Part shown: positions 24,936 through 33,041 of the stretch, piece by piece
Layout: the number at the start of each line of letters is the position of its first letter
Position numbering within the stretch: position 1 is the first letter of the stretch
NCBI RefSeq assembly: GCF_036227405.1
Contig: NZ_CP109473.1
Span: 930,001-994,000, forward strand
Source: Streptomyces sp. NBC_01460
GTDB taxonomy: Bacteria; Actinomycetota; Actinomycetes; Streptomycetales; Streptomycetaceae
Length of the DNA: 64,000 nt
Direction of reading: 5' to 3'
Notes under the pieces: model-generated
What the model saw: only the letters and a program-made list of their open reading frames with translations
Database searches by the model: none
Told to the model about the DNA's origin: nothing
Made by a program: the position numbers and the translations under genes

Positions 24936-25403
24936 CATCAATCGTCGTCCCCGGCAGGCCCCACCGACGAGCAGCGCATCGAAAGCGCCGCTCGGGGCCT
25001 CCTCCGAGGCATCGGACGGCTCTCGCAGACACTCTTCCGCACCGGCGACTTCGGGCTCGGCCGCAGCCAGGTGGCCGTACTCGACTCCCTGGAGGACGGC
25101 CCCCGCCGGGTCACCGTTCTCGCCGCGCACACCGGTATGGCCCAGCCCCGCGTGACCGTGGTGCTGCAGGGCCTCGAGGAGCGCGGTCTGGCCACGCGCG
25201 AACGACGCGCGGCCGACCGGCGTGTCGTGGAGGCGTCCCTGACGCCGGCCGGACGGGAACTGCTCGACCGGGGGCGTCGGCGGATGGCCGCGGCGCTCCT
25301 GCGAGGTCTCGACGCGGGCGTCGACGACTCCGAGCGCGCCGTGGGTGCCGCCCGGGACGCCCTCACCACCCTGTTGAACGCGATGGATTCGGAGCCCTTT
25401 TGA
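24933..25403 (+). CDS. MarR-family transcriptional regulator
   Basis: A 156-residue dimeric winged-helix regulator. The MarR core is LGRSQVAVLDSLEDGPRRVT (H1-H2), VLAAHTGMAQPRVTVVLQGL (recognition helix region) and EERGLATRERRAADRRVVEA, where 'DrR' heads the wing, then LTPAGRELLDRGR. Such proteins usually repress a neighbouring efflux gene and release DNA on binding phenolic ligands. The next gene, an FUSC transporter, overlaps it by 4 bp (TTGA) and is the probable target along with its own promoter. ATG 24933 probably starts a leaderless mRNA. Confidence 0.9.
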   Translation: MHQSSSPAGPTDEQRIESAARGLLRGIGRLSQTLFRTGDFGLGRSQVAVLDSLEDGPRRVTVLAAHTGMAQPRVTVVLQGLEERGLATRERRAADRRVVEASLTPAGRELLDRGRRRMAAALLRGLDAGVDDSERAVGAARDALTTLLNAMDSEPF

Positions 25404-28150
25404 TCAGCCCAGGCACCAGGCAGTCGGACACGGCACCGGAACGCACACCGCCCACGCCCCCCGCGCCCACGGCCGTGCGCGCCGTGGCACCGCACCGGGT
25501 GGGCGGACCCCGGCGGCGGTGGGACTGGGTTCTCGCGGCGGATCCAGGCCTCGGACAGCTCCAGGCGGGATGGCGCACGCTCGTCGCGATGGTGACCTCC
25601 CTCGCGGTCGGCTACGGGATGGCCCGTGCCCTGGACGTCCCGGCCATGATCGGCATGATGGTCGGCGGGATGATGGGCCTGATGAGCGCCTTCGCCGTCG
25701 CCGAGAACACCTGGCAGCGGCTCAGCCGCGCCATCCTGTGGATGCCCTTCCCCTACGCCGCCGTCCTGTGGCTGGCCGCCGAGCTGCACGGCGACCGCGG
25801 CCTGGAGATCACCTTGATGGTGGTCGCGCTGGCACTCACCTTCTTCCTCGCCCGGTTCGGCCCGCTGCACCTGCTCACGGGCATGATGCTCTTCAACGGC
25901 CTGATGGTCGGCATGATGGCGAACATCCCGTCGGCCGTGACGGGCAAGGCCTTCGCCGTCGCCCTGGTCTCCGCCGTCGCCGTACTCCTGACGCGGTTGC
26001 TGCTGTGCTACCCGATGCCGCGCGAGGACCTGCTGCGCACCCAGCGCGCCTTCGTCGTGGAAGCCCGTCGGGTGGCGGACGCGGCCGTCGAGGCGCTGGA
26101 CCCCGACGCCGACCAGGAGCGGGCCGTACGCCGGATGGCGCGCGCCCTGCACCACCTCAACGTCACCACGGTCACCATCGACGGCCGGCTCGCCCAGCCG
26201 GAGGTCGCCGCCGACCCCGACATGGCCGAGCTGCTGCACCGGCACCTCTTCGACGCGGAACTGGCCCTGCGCGGCATCGGCCGCGCCGTGCAGGACCTGA
26301 CCCGCCTCGACGTGCCACCGCAGCTGCGCGAGGCGATGACCGTCGGTCTCGTCATCGCGCGGGACACACCCCTCGGCAGCGCCCAGGGCCTGCGCCCGGC
26401 CGCCGAGCGCATCCGCCGTCAGGCCGACCGTGTGCGCGACGACCGCGGTGGGGACGGGCAGGCGGAGACCGTCGAGGCGGCCCACCGCGTGGCGCACCTC
26501 CTCGACTCGCTGGCCGGCTCGCTCTCCCGCTGGCTCTCGCTGGGCTGGAGCACCCCGGACTCCCCGGCGCAGGTCCCCTTCCAGCCGACCGTGGCCCTGG
26601 AGCGCGACCGCCCCGCCGGATCGGCGGCCGCGACCCAGCGTGTCCTCGCCGCTCGGACGGAGAAGAGCTGGCGTCGGGCGGTCCCCTACGTACGTGCGCC
26701 CCTGCACGCCGGGATCGCCGCGGCCGTCGTCTGTCCCCTCACCGACGCGATCGACCCGCAGCGCTTCTACTGGGGTCTGGTCGGCGTGATGATCACTCTC
26801 TTCGGCACGAACACGACGCACGAGCGTCTGCGCAAGTTCGGCCACCGCATGGCGGGCACCGTGATCGGCGCGGTGCTCGGGATCACGCTGCTGCATCTGA
26901 TGGGCCCCGGTCACGTCTACGGCACACTGGCCGTCATCGTCGCGGGCCTCACCCTCGGCGCGTGGGGGATGCAGCGCGCGTACGCCCTGTGGGTCGTGGG
27001 ACTGGTGGTGGCTCTGGTGCAGTTGTACGGGCTGACGACCCCCTACGACGGCATGGACCACCTGCTCGGCGAGCGCCTGCTGGACAACGGCCTCGGCATA
27101 CTCGTCGCGACCGCGTGCGCCGCGCTGATCTTCCCGCTGTCCAGCCGGCGCATCACACGGGAGGCCGAGCGCGGCTACGTGTCCGCCGTCGACGACCTCG
27201 TGGCGCAGCTCGCCCTGCGCTGGGAGAACCCCGACGCCCCCGTCCGGCTGCGCGGAGCCGCCCGCGCGGTCGACTCCGCCCTGTTCCAGGTCGTGAGCCT
27301 GGCACGTCCGCTGGTCCGGATGCCGCGCGGCCTGCGGGGACGTGACGCGGACAACCGCACCGCCCTGCTCACCACGGCCACCGGTCACGCCCGCGCGCTG
27401 GCCGCGGCGGCGGACGTCGACATCGATCTGGCGCCCCGGTCGGCCGAACGCTTCGCTCGCGTCACCTCGACGCTGAGCCGTTCGCTGCGCGCTCTGGACC
27501 GCTCACTGACGACCGGTGAGCCCGAGGAGGGCTGGCAGAGGGTGAGCCCCCTGCTACGGGAGATGAGGGCGGACCTGGACAAGGCACCGCCCGGACCGCG
27601 GGCGGCGCGCATGCGCACGGCGCTGCGGGAGCTGGCCGCACTGGACGAGACGCTCGCCGGGTACGCGGAACGGTGCGGCCTCACCGTGCACGACAACGCG
27701 TGCGAGGCGACGGCGGGTTCCCCGAGGGAACGCCGCACCCAGGCACTGGTGGCGCAGTGGGCCGCGCACCCGGCGACCGCGGGTGGAGGCGCGGGCGCAG
27801 GGGTGAACCCCTCTCGTACGCCGGTCGCTCCCGCGCCCCGGACGGCCCGGGTTCCGGCGACGGAAGCGGCGGACGCCTCGCCCGCCTCGTACGGAGGAGT
27901 CACCGCCACCGGCGCCGTCCGGTGCGGCGAACACCCTGCGGGGTGCTCCGGCTGGGTCACGGTGATCGACGCCCGGGGAAAGCGGGTCGCGGCGGGGCCC
28001 GTCCGGGCGGGCCGGTACCGCGTCGAGGGACTCCGGCCGGGAAGCCACACGCTCATCGTGTCGGCGGCAGGCCACGCCCCGCACGCGGAGTTCGTGTACG
28101 TGTCCCGGACGGAGGCCGCCGATCCCGTCACTCACGACATGCGGCTCTAG
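25400..28150 (+). CDS. FUSC-family efflux protein with C-terminal carboxypeptidase-regulatory-like domain
   Basis: A 916-residue membrane protein built as the fusaric-acid-resistance/aromatic-acid-exporter (YccS/AaeB) family. Two blocks of about five or six transmembrane helices (about 40-190 and 430-590) are separated by a soluble helical region rich in Arg/Glu. The second block contains VGVMITLFGTNTTHERLRKF, an FUSC hallmark. After a second soluble region, the last 90 residues (from GGVTATGAVRCG through GRYRVEGLRPGSHTLIVSAA) form a beta-sandwich like carboxypeptidase-regulatory/transthyretin domains. TTG 25400 overlaps the MarR stop and has GGAG 5 nt upstream. It probably exports aromatic or weak acids. 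The C-terminal fusion is unusual. Confidence 0.75.
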   Translation: MISPGTRQSDTAPERTPPTPPAPTAVRAVAPHRVGGPRRRWDWVLAADPGLGQLQAGWRTLVAMVTSLAVGYGMARALDVPAMIGMMVGGMMGLMSAFAVAENTWQRLSRAILWMPFPYAAVLWLAAELHGDRGLEITLMVVALALTFFLARFGPLHLLTGMMLFNGLMVGMMANIPSAVTGKAFAVALVSAVAVLLTRLLLCYPMPREDLLRTQRAFVVEARRVADAAVEALDPDADQERAVRRMARALHHLNVTTVTIDGRLAQPEVAADPDMAELLHRHLFDAELALRGIGRAVQDLTRLDVPPQLREAMTVGLVIARDTPLGSAQGLRPAAERIRRQADRVRDDRGGDGQAETVEAAHRVAHLLDSLAGSLSRWLSLGWSTPDSPAQVPFQPTVALERDRPAGSAAATQRVLAARTEKSWRRAVPYVRAPLHAGIAAAVVCPLTDAIDPQRFYWGLVGVMITLFGTNTTHERLRKFGHRMAGTVIGAVLGITLLHLMGPGHVYGTLAVIVAGLTLGAWGMQRAYALWVVGLVVALVQLYGLTTPYDGMDHLLGERLLDNGLGILVATACAALIFPLSSRRITREAERGYVSAVDDLVAQLALRWENPDAPVRLRGAARAVDSALFQVVSLARPLVRMPRGLRGRDADNRTALLTTATGHARALAAAADVDIDLAPRSAERFARVTSTLSRSLRALDRSLTTGEPEEGWQRVSPLLREMRADLDKAPPGPRAARMRTALRELAALDETLAGYAERCGLTVHDNACEATAGSPRERRTQALVAQWAAHPATAGGGAGAGVNPSRTPVAPAPRTARVPATEAADASPASYGGVTATGAVRCGEHPAGCSGWVTVIDARGKRVAAGPVRAGRYRVEGLRPGSHTLIVSAAGHAPHAEFVYVSRTEAADPVTHDMRL

Positions 28151-28324
28151 TGGTGCCCGCGAAGGGGCTCGGCTCGTGGATCACGGGGTGGTGACAGGTC
28201 GCCGTGAACCGTCCGATGCCGACGGGGAGTTCGTCCGGCCGTCGCCACCCGAGTCGTTGCGAGGGCACGGCGGAAGCCGTTGGATCCCGATCTTGTGGGA
28301 GCCCGAACAGCTACCCTGTCGCGC

Positions 28325-29452
28325 ATGGCGATACGGCGGCGGACGTGGCGGAACGTGGACGGCGAACGCGTTGAGGGCACCTGGCGGCACGCCTTCATCC
28401 GCAACGGCGGGGACCACTTCCTCACCGACCTGCTGATCTACGCCGACGGAATGGTCGACTGCTGGGGTCTGGAGACCCTGGACGGCTTCGCCGGCAAGCT
28501 CGCCTCCGGATGGGTCGCCACCGACCTGCCCGAAGGCGCCCGGGCATCGGCCCACCACCTCGCCTCGTGGAAGTTCGCCGAGCCGAAGAGCTGGCTGACG
28601 CCTGAGATGCTGCTCGGCGAGGTCCGCGACGACATCGACCAGCTCAACGGCGTTCCGGATTCCACCGGTCGCTGCCTTGCCGCCGTTGACGTATTCCGAG
28701 ACGCGCCGACCGAGGCCAACCGGAACGCTGTTCGAGAAGCCTACGAAGCCATCCCGGAACACCTGCGGAGATACGCCCTGGGTGACATGGACCGCAAGGA
28801 TTTCCCCCTCCGGGTGATCGTGGCCGGTCCGGAGAAGCAGATCGAGCTGTGGGGCGGAAGCACCGTCGATGTCACCGACGAGATGCATGCCTCCGCCCTG
28901 GAGTACTTCGCGGAGCGCGAGCAGCTGCGAAAGCGGTACGAGACGAAGACGCCCGCCGACGGCCCGACCGAACCGGCCGAGAGCAGCGTCCTTATCAACC
29001 AGGTGGTCTTCCCGCGCGGCTGGCCCGAGAACCCGGGCACCCTCGTGCTGCGCAACGAATTCCCGTCGCCGCTCGTCATCGGCAACCGGACCTACCCCAC
29101 GGTCGCGCACGCCTACTGGGTGCTGGCGGTCGCCGACGAACACCGACAGGCCGAGATCCTCGGCGCGGAAAGGCCGTATGACGCGCAGAAGCTCGCCGAG
29201 GGTTCCGCTCTGCGCGACGACTGGCCCCAGGTTCGGGTCGCCGTCATGACGCGCCTGCTGCGCGCGAAATTCCAGCAACACCCCGAGTTCGCCGAGACCC
29301 TGATGGCCACAGGCGCCACCAGACTGATCTACACCGAGGTCGGATCCGCCTTCTGGGGGGAACACGGGCTCGAAGGACGGAACTGGATGGGCCGGCTGCT
29401 GGAGCTGGCCCGCTCCGAACTCGTCGCCGCCAAGCTGGACGTCGTGCCCTGA
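28325..29452 (+). CDS. DUF7638 + NADAR (YbiA-like) N-glycosidase protein
   Basis: A 375-residue soluble protein of two parts. Residues 1-110 (ATWRNVDGERVEGTW-like opening, HFLTDLLIYADGMVDCWGLE) match a conserved actinobacterial domain known as DUF7638. Residues 220-375 form a NADAR domain: LRNEFPSPLVIGNRTYPTVA, HAYWVLAVADEHRQAEIL, LMATGATRLIYTEVGSAFWG, GRNWMGRLLELAR. NADAR enzymes are N-glycosidases acting on riboflavin intermediates or removing NAD-derived adducts such as ADP-ribosyl-guanine from DNA. TACCCT is 7 nt before ATG 28325, so the mRNA may be leaderless. It is monocistronic; no DarT-like toxin gene is adjacent. Confidence 0.75.
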   Translation: MAIRRRTWRNVDGERVEGTWRHAFIRNGGDHFLTDLLIYADGMVDCWGLETLDGFAGKLASGWVATDLPEGARASAHHLASWKFAEPKSWLTPEMLLGEVRDDIDQLNGVPDSTGRCLAAVDVFRDAPTEANRNAVREAYEAIPEHLRRYALGDMDRKDFPLRVIVAGPEKQIELWGGSTVDVTDEMHASALEYFAEREQLRKRYETKTPADGPTEPAESSVLINQVVFPRGWPENPGTLVLRNEFPSPLVIGNRTYPTVAHAYWVLAVADEHRQAEILGAERPYDAQKLAEGSALRDDWPQVRVAVMTRLLRAKFQQHPEFAETLMATGATRLIYTEVGSAFWGEHGLEGRNWMGRLLELARSELVAAKLDVVP

Positions 29453-29573
29453 CCGACCGGAGCAGTCCGGCGCGGATCGCCTCGGTCGAGTGACACCGCG
29501 TGAAGCTGCACCTGTCTTCCGGCCGATCATGTGACAGAGACAGACGCAGAGGGAGACGGCGGTGGTGCGTGGG

Positions 29574-30143
29574 TTACAGGTTCGCCGTCTCCACCCTGCC
29601 TGTGAACCGGCCGCCCACTTGATCGGCGAGCCAGGGGACGCGGGCGATCTGGTCACCGTTCCGGTCCCGGGCGTGCACGTGGATGGTGTGGTCCTGCGAC
29701 GGTTCGTCCTGGTAGAGGTCCCGGGAATTCACCGTCAGCGTGAGGTACGCGTACGTCTGCGAGATCGCCTCCAGCCCCGCTTCGGGAACGGCGGGCCACG
29801 CGTCCAGATCCCACCGAACAGCTGCGGCTTCTGGCCCCAGGGCGGCGATGAAGGGCTCCGCGCGGTCCAGCGGACGACCCCAGTCGAACACGCGGATCGG
29901 CAGGCAGGCCGCGGGGTCGTCGCCGCACTCCGACGAGCCGCGCTCCTTGTCGGCCGACGCCCACCATTCGAGGTCGGGCAGTACGTCACGTACGTGCGCC
30001 AGGACATCCGGCGACCTGATCACGGCTTCGAAGTCGACCTCCCCCCGACCGATGTCCGCGATGACCAGCAAGGCACGCACCGCACGTATCGCTTCAGACA
30101 GGTCGGCCGTGGTGAGGACAGCAGCCGCAGCAGAGTTACTCAT
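29574..30143 (-). CDS. hypothetical protein (189 aa)
   Basis: Not recognised. Soluble and mildly acidic. It begins MSNSAAAAVLTTADLSEAIR; an N-terminal helical half (VRALLVIADIGRGEVDFEAV, VLAHVRDVLPDLEWWASADK) is followed by a beta-rich C-terminal half (AVRWDLDAWPAVPEAGLEAI, YAYLTLTVNSRDLYQDE, HTIHVHARDRNGDQIARVPW). Coding character is good throughout. ATG 30143 is taken because the upstream in-frame GTG at 30167 has no better signal; a TATGGT box 6 nt before suggests a leaderless message. No linked genes help with function. Confidence 0.55.
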   Translation of the reverse strand: MSNSAAAAVLTTADLSEAIRAVRALLVIADIGRGEVDFEAVIRSPDVLAHVRDVLPDLEWWASADKERGSSECGDDPAACLPIRVFDWGRPLDRAEPFIAALGPEAAAVRWDLDAWPAVPEAGLEAISQTYAYLTLTVNSRDLYQDEPSQDHTIHVHARDRNGDQIARVPWLADQVGGRFTGRVETANL

Positions 30144-30203
30144 CCCGGAACCATAGGACGGGGCCACAGACCGGCCGAACGATTTCGACCTGCCCCGCAG
30201 TCG

Positions 30204-30416
30204 TCAGGAGCAGGGGCAAGAGCCTTGGGGGGCTTCCACGTTCGTGCGGGCCTGGAGCGCACCCGCCAGGCGGCCGACAGCGTCGTCAGGCACGGCGTCG
30301 AGCTCGTGGGAGCGGGAGCCGTCCTTGCCGTGATCGGAGACGTCGGGCTTCCCGTGCGCCGACTCGGTGATGTCGAGCACCGCCGGCAGCGCCTTCCGGG
30401 CGTCGCCAAGCGTCAT
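30204..30416 (-). CDS. doubtful small ORF, possibly a worn PASTA-like fragment
   Basis: MTLGDARKALPAVLDITESA begins the frame, which ends ...NVEAPQGSCPCS. 'GMTLGDARKALP' resembles the first strand and helix of a PASTA domain, and ITESAHGKPDVSDHGKDGSR could be its second half, but no export signal or proper start site precedes it and a stop lies 15 codons upstream. It may be the tail of a lost lipoprotein or a chance frame. Confidence 0.25.
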   Translation of the reverse strand: MTLGDARKALPAVLDITESAHGKPDVSDHGKDGSRSHELDAVPDDAVGRLAGALQARTNVEAPQGSCPCS

Positions 30417-30779
30417 CCCCTGGACGAGGCGACGGGTTCTCCTGCCGCTGCTGTTCGGTCAGCGTCCGACCGTGTACGTGAACCGCTCTGTCACGCCGGT
30501 CGCGCGCCCCGGGCAGAAACCGGTCCCTCAGGTCATGACAGCGGGCCGGCCCGGTCCGGGGCCGGCGAATGACAACGGGCTCCAGCACAGGAGGACCTGG
30601 TGCCGCTGAGCGGCTCCACTCTGGAATCACGTGCCCCGAGCTCGCCCCTCGGGCCGTCGTCCCCCTCGCTCGGCCCGGGGTGCGCCGGGCTCATGAAGCC
30701 GCCGCCCGGCCCTCGGGGAGCGAGGACGGGGCGGCGCCATGAGCTGTCGTGTCGTGCCGGGTGTGTGGGGTGGCGGGGG
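30417..30779. other. non-coding gap downstream of the subtilisin gene
   Basis: About 360 bp with no credible gene. 30630-30740 has several imperfect GC-rich inverted repeats and probably terminates the minus-strand peptidase gene. Confidence 0.4.
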
Positions 30780-32387
30780 TCAGAACTGGAGCGACCAGGC
30801 GTTGACGTAACCGGTGTCGTTGACCCAGTTGTCGGAGACGCGCAGCTTCCAGGTGCCGCTCGCGGTCTCGCCGGAGGCGTTGACCGTGTAGGTGGCCTGC
30901 ACGTTGTCGGCGCCGTCGTTGCTGTTGTAGGTCTTCAGCGGGTAGGCGGTGCCGTCGGGGGCGATCAGGTCGACCTTGAGGTCTCCGCGGAAGGTGTGGC
31001 GGATGTCCACGGTGACGGCGAGGTCCGAAGGCGCGTTGCCGGTGAGGCCGGTGACCGGCAGCGGTGACTCGACGGTGGCGTTGTCGCGGATCTGGTAGTC
31101 GTCGGTGTTCTCGAACCTCTCACCTGCGGGCGGCGGGGTGGTGGTGCCGGCACCTGTGTACAGCAGCTTGTTCGGCGAGCCGGTGCGGACGTCGGTGACC
31201 TTGTCGGGGGTGGCGTCGGCGACCAGCCTGTCGCGGACCTGGGCCGGGGTCCATGTCGGGTTGGCGGCGAGCAGCAGGGCGGCCGCGCCGGCGACGTGGG
31301 GGGAGGCCATGGACGTACCGCTCATCGACTGGGACGCCGTGTCGCCGGAGTTGGACGTGGAGACGATGCTGTCGCCGGGGGCGAAGAGGTCCAGGCAGGA
31401 ACCGTAGTTGGAGCCCTGGCCGTTGGACCAGCCGCTGGCACGGGCGTCCCGGCTGTTCGTCGCGCCGACCGTGACGGCCGACGGGGTGGAGGCCGGAGAG
31501 TACGAGCAGGCGTCGGCGTTGTTGTTGCCCGCCGCTACCACCCAGGTGATGCCGGAGGATATGGAGGTGGCGACGGCGTCGTTCACCGACTGGGTTCTGC
31601 CGCCGCCGATGCTCATGTTGGCCACGGACGGCTTCGCCGCGTTCCTGGTGACCCAGTCGATACCGGCGAGGACCGGGGCCCAGGTGTCGCCCGAGCTGCC
31701 CTGGCAGTTGAGCACGCGGACGCCGATCAGTCCGACGCCCTTGGCGACTCCGTACGCGCTGCCACCGACGGTCCCGGCGACGTGGGTGCCGTGCCCCGCG
31801 CAGTCGGACGCGTTGCTGTCGTTGTCGATGAAGTCGTAGCCGCTCACCGCCCGGCCACCGAAGTCGCGGTGGCTCATCCGGATGCCGGTGTCCACGATGT
31901 ACGCGTTCACGCCGGAGGCGGGGGTGCTGTAGGTGTAGCTGCTGTCCACCGGCAGGTCACGCTGGTCGACACGGTCCACGCCCCAGGAGGGCGGGGAGGT
32001 CTGGGTGTCGACCGCGTAGGCCGCGGCGTCGGCTTCCACACGGGCCACCGAGGGGTCGGCGGCGAGTTCCTCGGCCCGGGCCTCCGTCATCCGTACGGCG
32101 AAGCCCCGCAGGGCGGCGGTGTAGGTGTAGCGCAGGCTGCCGGCGTGCCGCTTGGCCAGTGCCTTCGCGGAGGCGGGTACGTCCCCGCGCGGGACCGAGT
32201 CCTTGAAGGTGACGATGTAGGAACCCTCGACCGCACCGGGGCGGTCGGCGCCGACGATGCGGCCTTCACCGCCGGGCGGAGGTACGGGGGCCGCTGTCGC
32301 CCCCGTGGTCGTGGCGGCCCCGGCGAGCAGGGCGGCGCTGGCGCAGACGGCGAGTGCACGCCGGAGGACGCGGGCGTCGAACTCCAT
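30780..32387 (-). CDS. secreted S8 subtilisin-like serine protease with P/Homo-B domain
   Basis: A 535-residue preproenzyme. A signal peptide (VLRRALAVCASAALLAGA, cleavage after ATAAP-type site) is followed by an I9 inhibitor propeptide (GSYIVTFKDSVPR to ARVEAD, about 45-125). The S8 domain has Asp166 (IVDTGIRMSH), His199 (GHGTHVAGTVGG), Asn in AAGNNN and Ser359 (GTSMASPHVAGA). The C terminus (from about 425, QIRDNATVESPLPVTGLTG to YVNAWSLQF) is a proprotein-convertase P domain. Layout resembles actinomycete aqualysin/proteinase-K-type extracellular proteases. GGGAGA precedes ATG 32387 by 4-5 nt; open frame continues upstream. Divergent from the LAL regulator. Confidence 0.9.
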   Translation of the reverse strand: MEFDARVLRRALAVCASAALLAGAATTTGATAAPVPPPGGEGRIVGADRPGAVEGSYIVTFKDSVPRGDVPASAKALAKRHAGSLRYTYTAALRGFAVRMTEARAEELAADPSVARVEADAAAYAVDTQTSPPSWGVDRVDQRDLPVDSSYTYSTPASGVNAYIVDTGIRMSHRDFGGRAVSGYDFIDNDSNASDCAGHGTHVAGTVGGSAYGVAKGVGLIGVRVLNCQGSSGDTWAPVLAGIDWVTRNAAKPSVANMSIGGGRTQSVNDAVATSISSGITWVVAAGNNNADACSYSPASTPSAVTVGATNSRDARASGWSNGQGSNYGSCLDLFAPGDSIVSTSNSGDTASQSMSGTSMASPHVAGAAALLLAANPTWTPAQVRDRLVADATPDKVTDVRTGSPNKLLYTGAGTTTPPPAGERFENTDDYQIRDNATVESPLPVTGLTGNAPSDLAVTVDIRHTFRGDLKVDLIAPDGTAYPLKTYNSNDGADNVQATYTVNASGETASGTWKLRVSDNWVNDTGYVNAWSLQF

Positions 32388-33041
32388 GGTTTCTCCCTTT
32401 GTCGGTTGTGCGTGGGCCAGGTGCGAGGCGTAGGGGTGGCCGGCGCCGCCGGCCGGTTCGGGGCAGTCACCGTGGGCGGGGTGTGCCCGCGCCCATGATC
32501 GACGTGTCAAGGTCATGACATGAACGAAGCTGGGGCGTGGATGACGGTCGCGCGGCGCCTTCGGGTCACGGCGTCCACGGGTGGCGGGACGAGCGCTGTG
32601 CCGCACGGAGGGGGCCGCGCGGCACGGGCTCGGTCACGCCGGACGGCTGGGGGTGTGCAGCCGCCCCCTGTCCCGGTTCCGTCGGCCGGAACCCGGCGTA
32701 CGGTGTTGGCGATTTCGGGCTGCCCAGAGCTTCGGTCGTGCGGGAGAGGTCCCGCAATCCGTAGCGGTACCTAAGAAGTGACGGCGCGGACGGTGGCCCC
32801 TGCGGGCCCGGACGACATGGTGGCCGTCCCGGGGGGTGTCTCCGCGCGGGTCGCCACGGACGGGACCGGGACCGGGTGAGGGCGCCGGCATTTCGTAGGT
32901 GGTGAACCCCTATTGCGGCCCGGGCGTTCGGCGGGGTAGACCACGTGCGCAGCGGAGGCCGTGGTCCGGCCGGAGAGCCGGGCCGGGTCGACGGGCCCCG
33001 GTGCGCGGTGCGGGGACGAGTGGTCGTCGGGAGGCGGAGCC
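32388..33041. other. non-coding divergent region between the protease and LAL regulator
   Basis: About 650 bp. Minus-strand TTGACA at 32505-32510 is a possible -35 for the protease gene, but its -10 is poor. No small gene with a good start was found. It may serve both divergent promoters. Confidence 0.4.
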
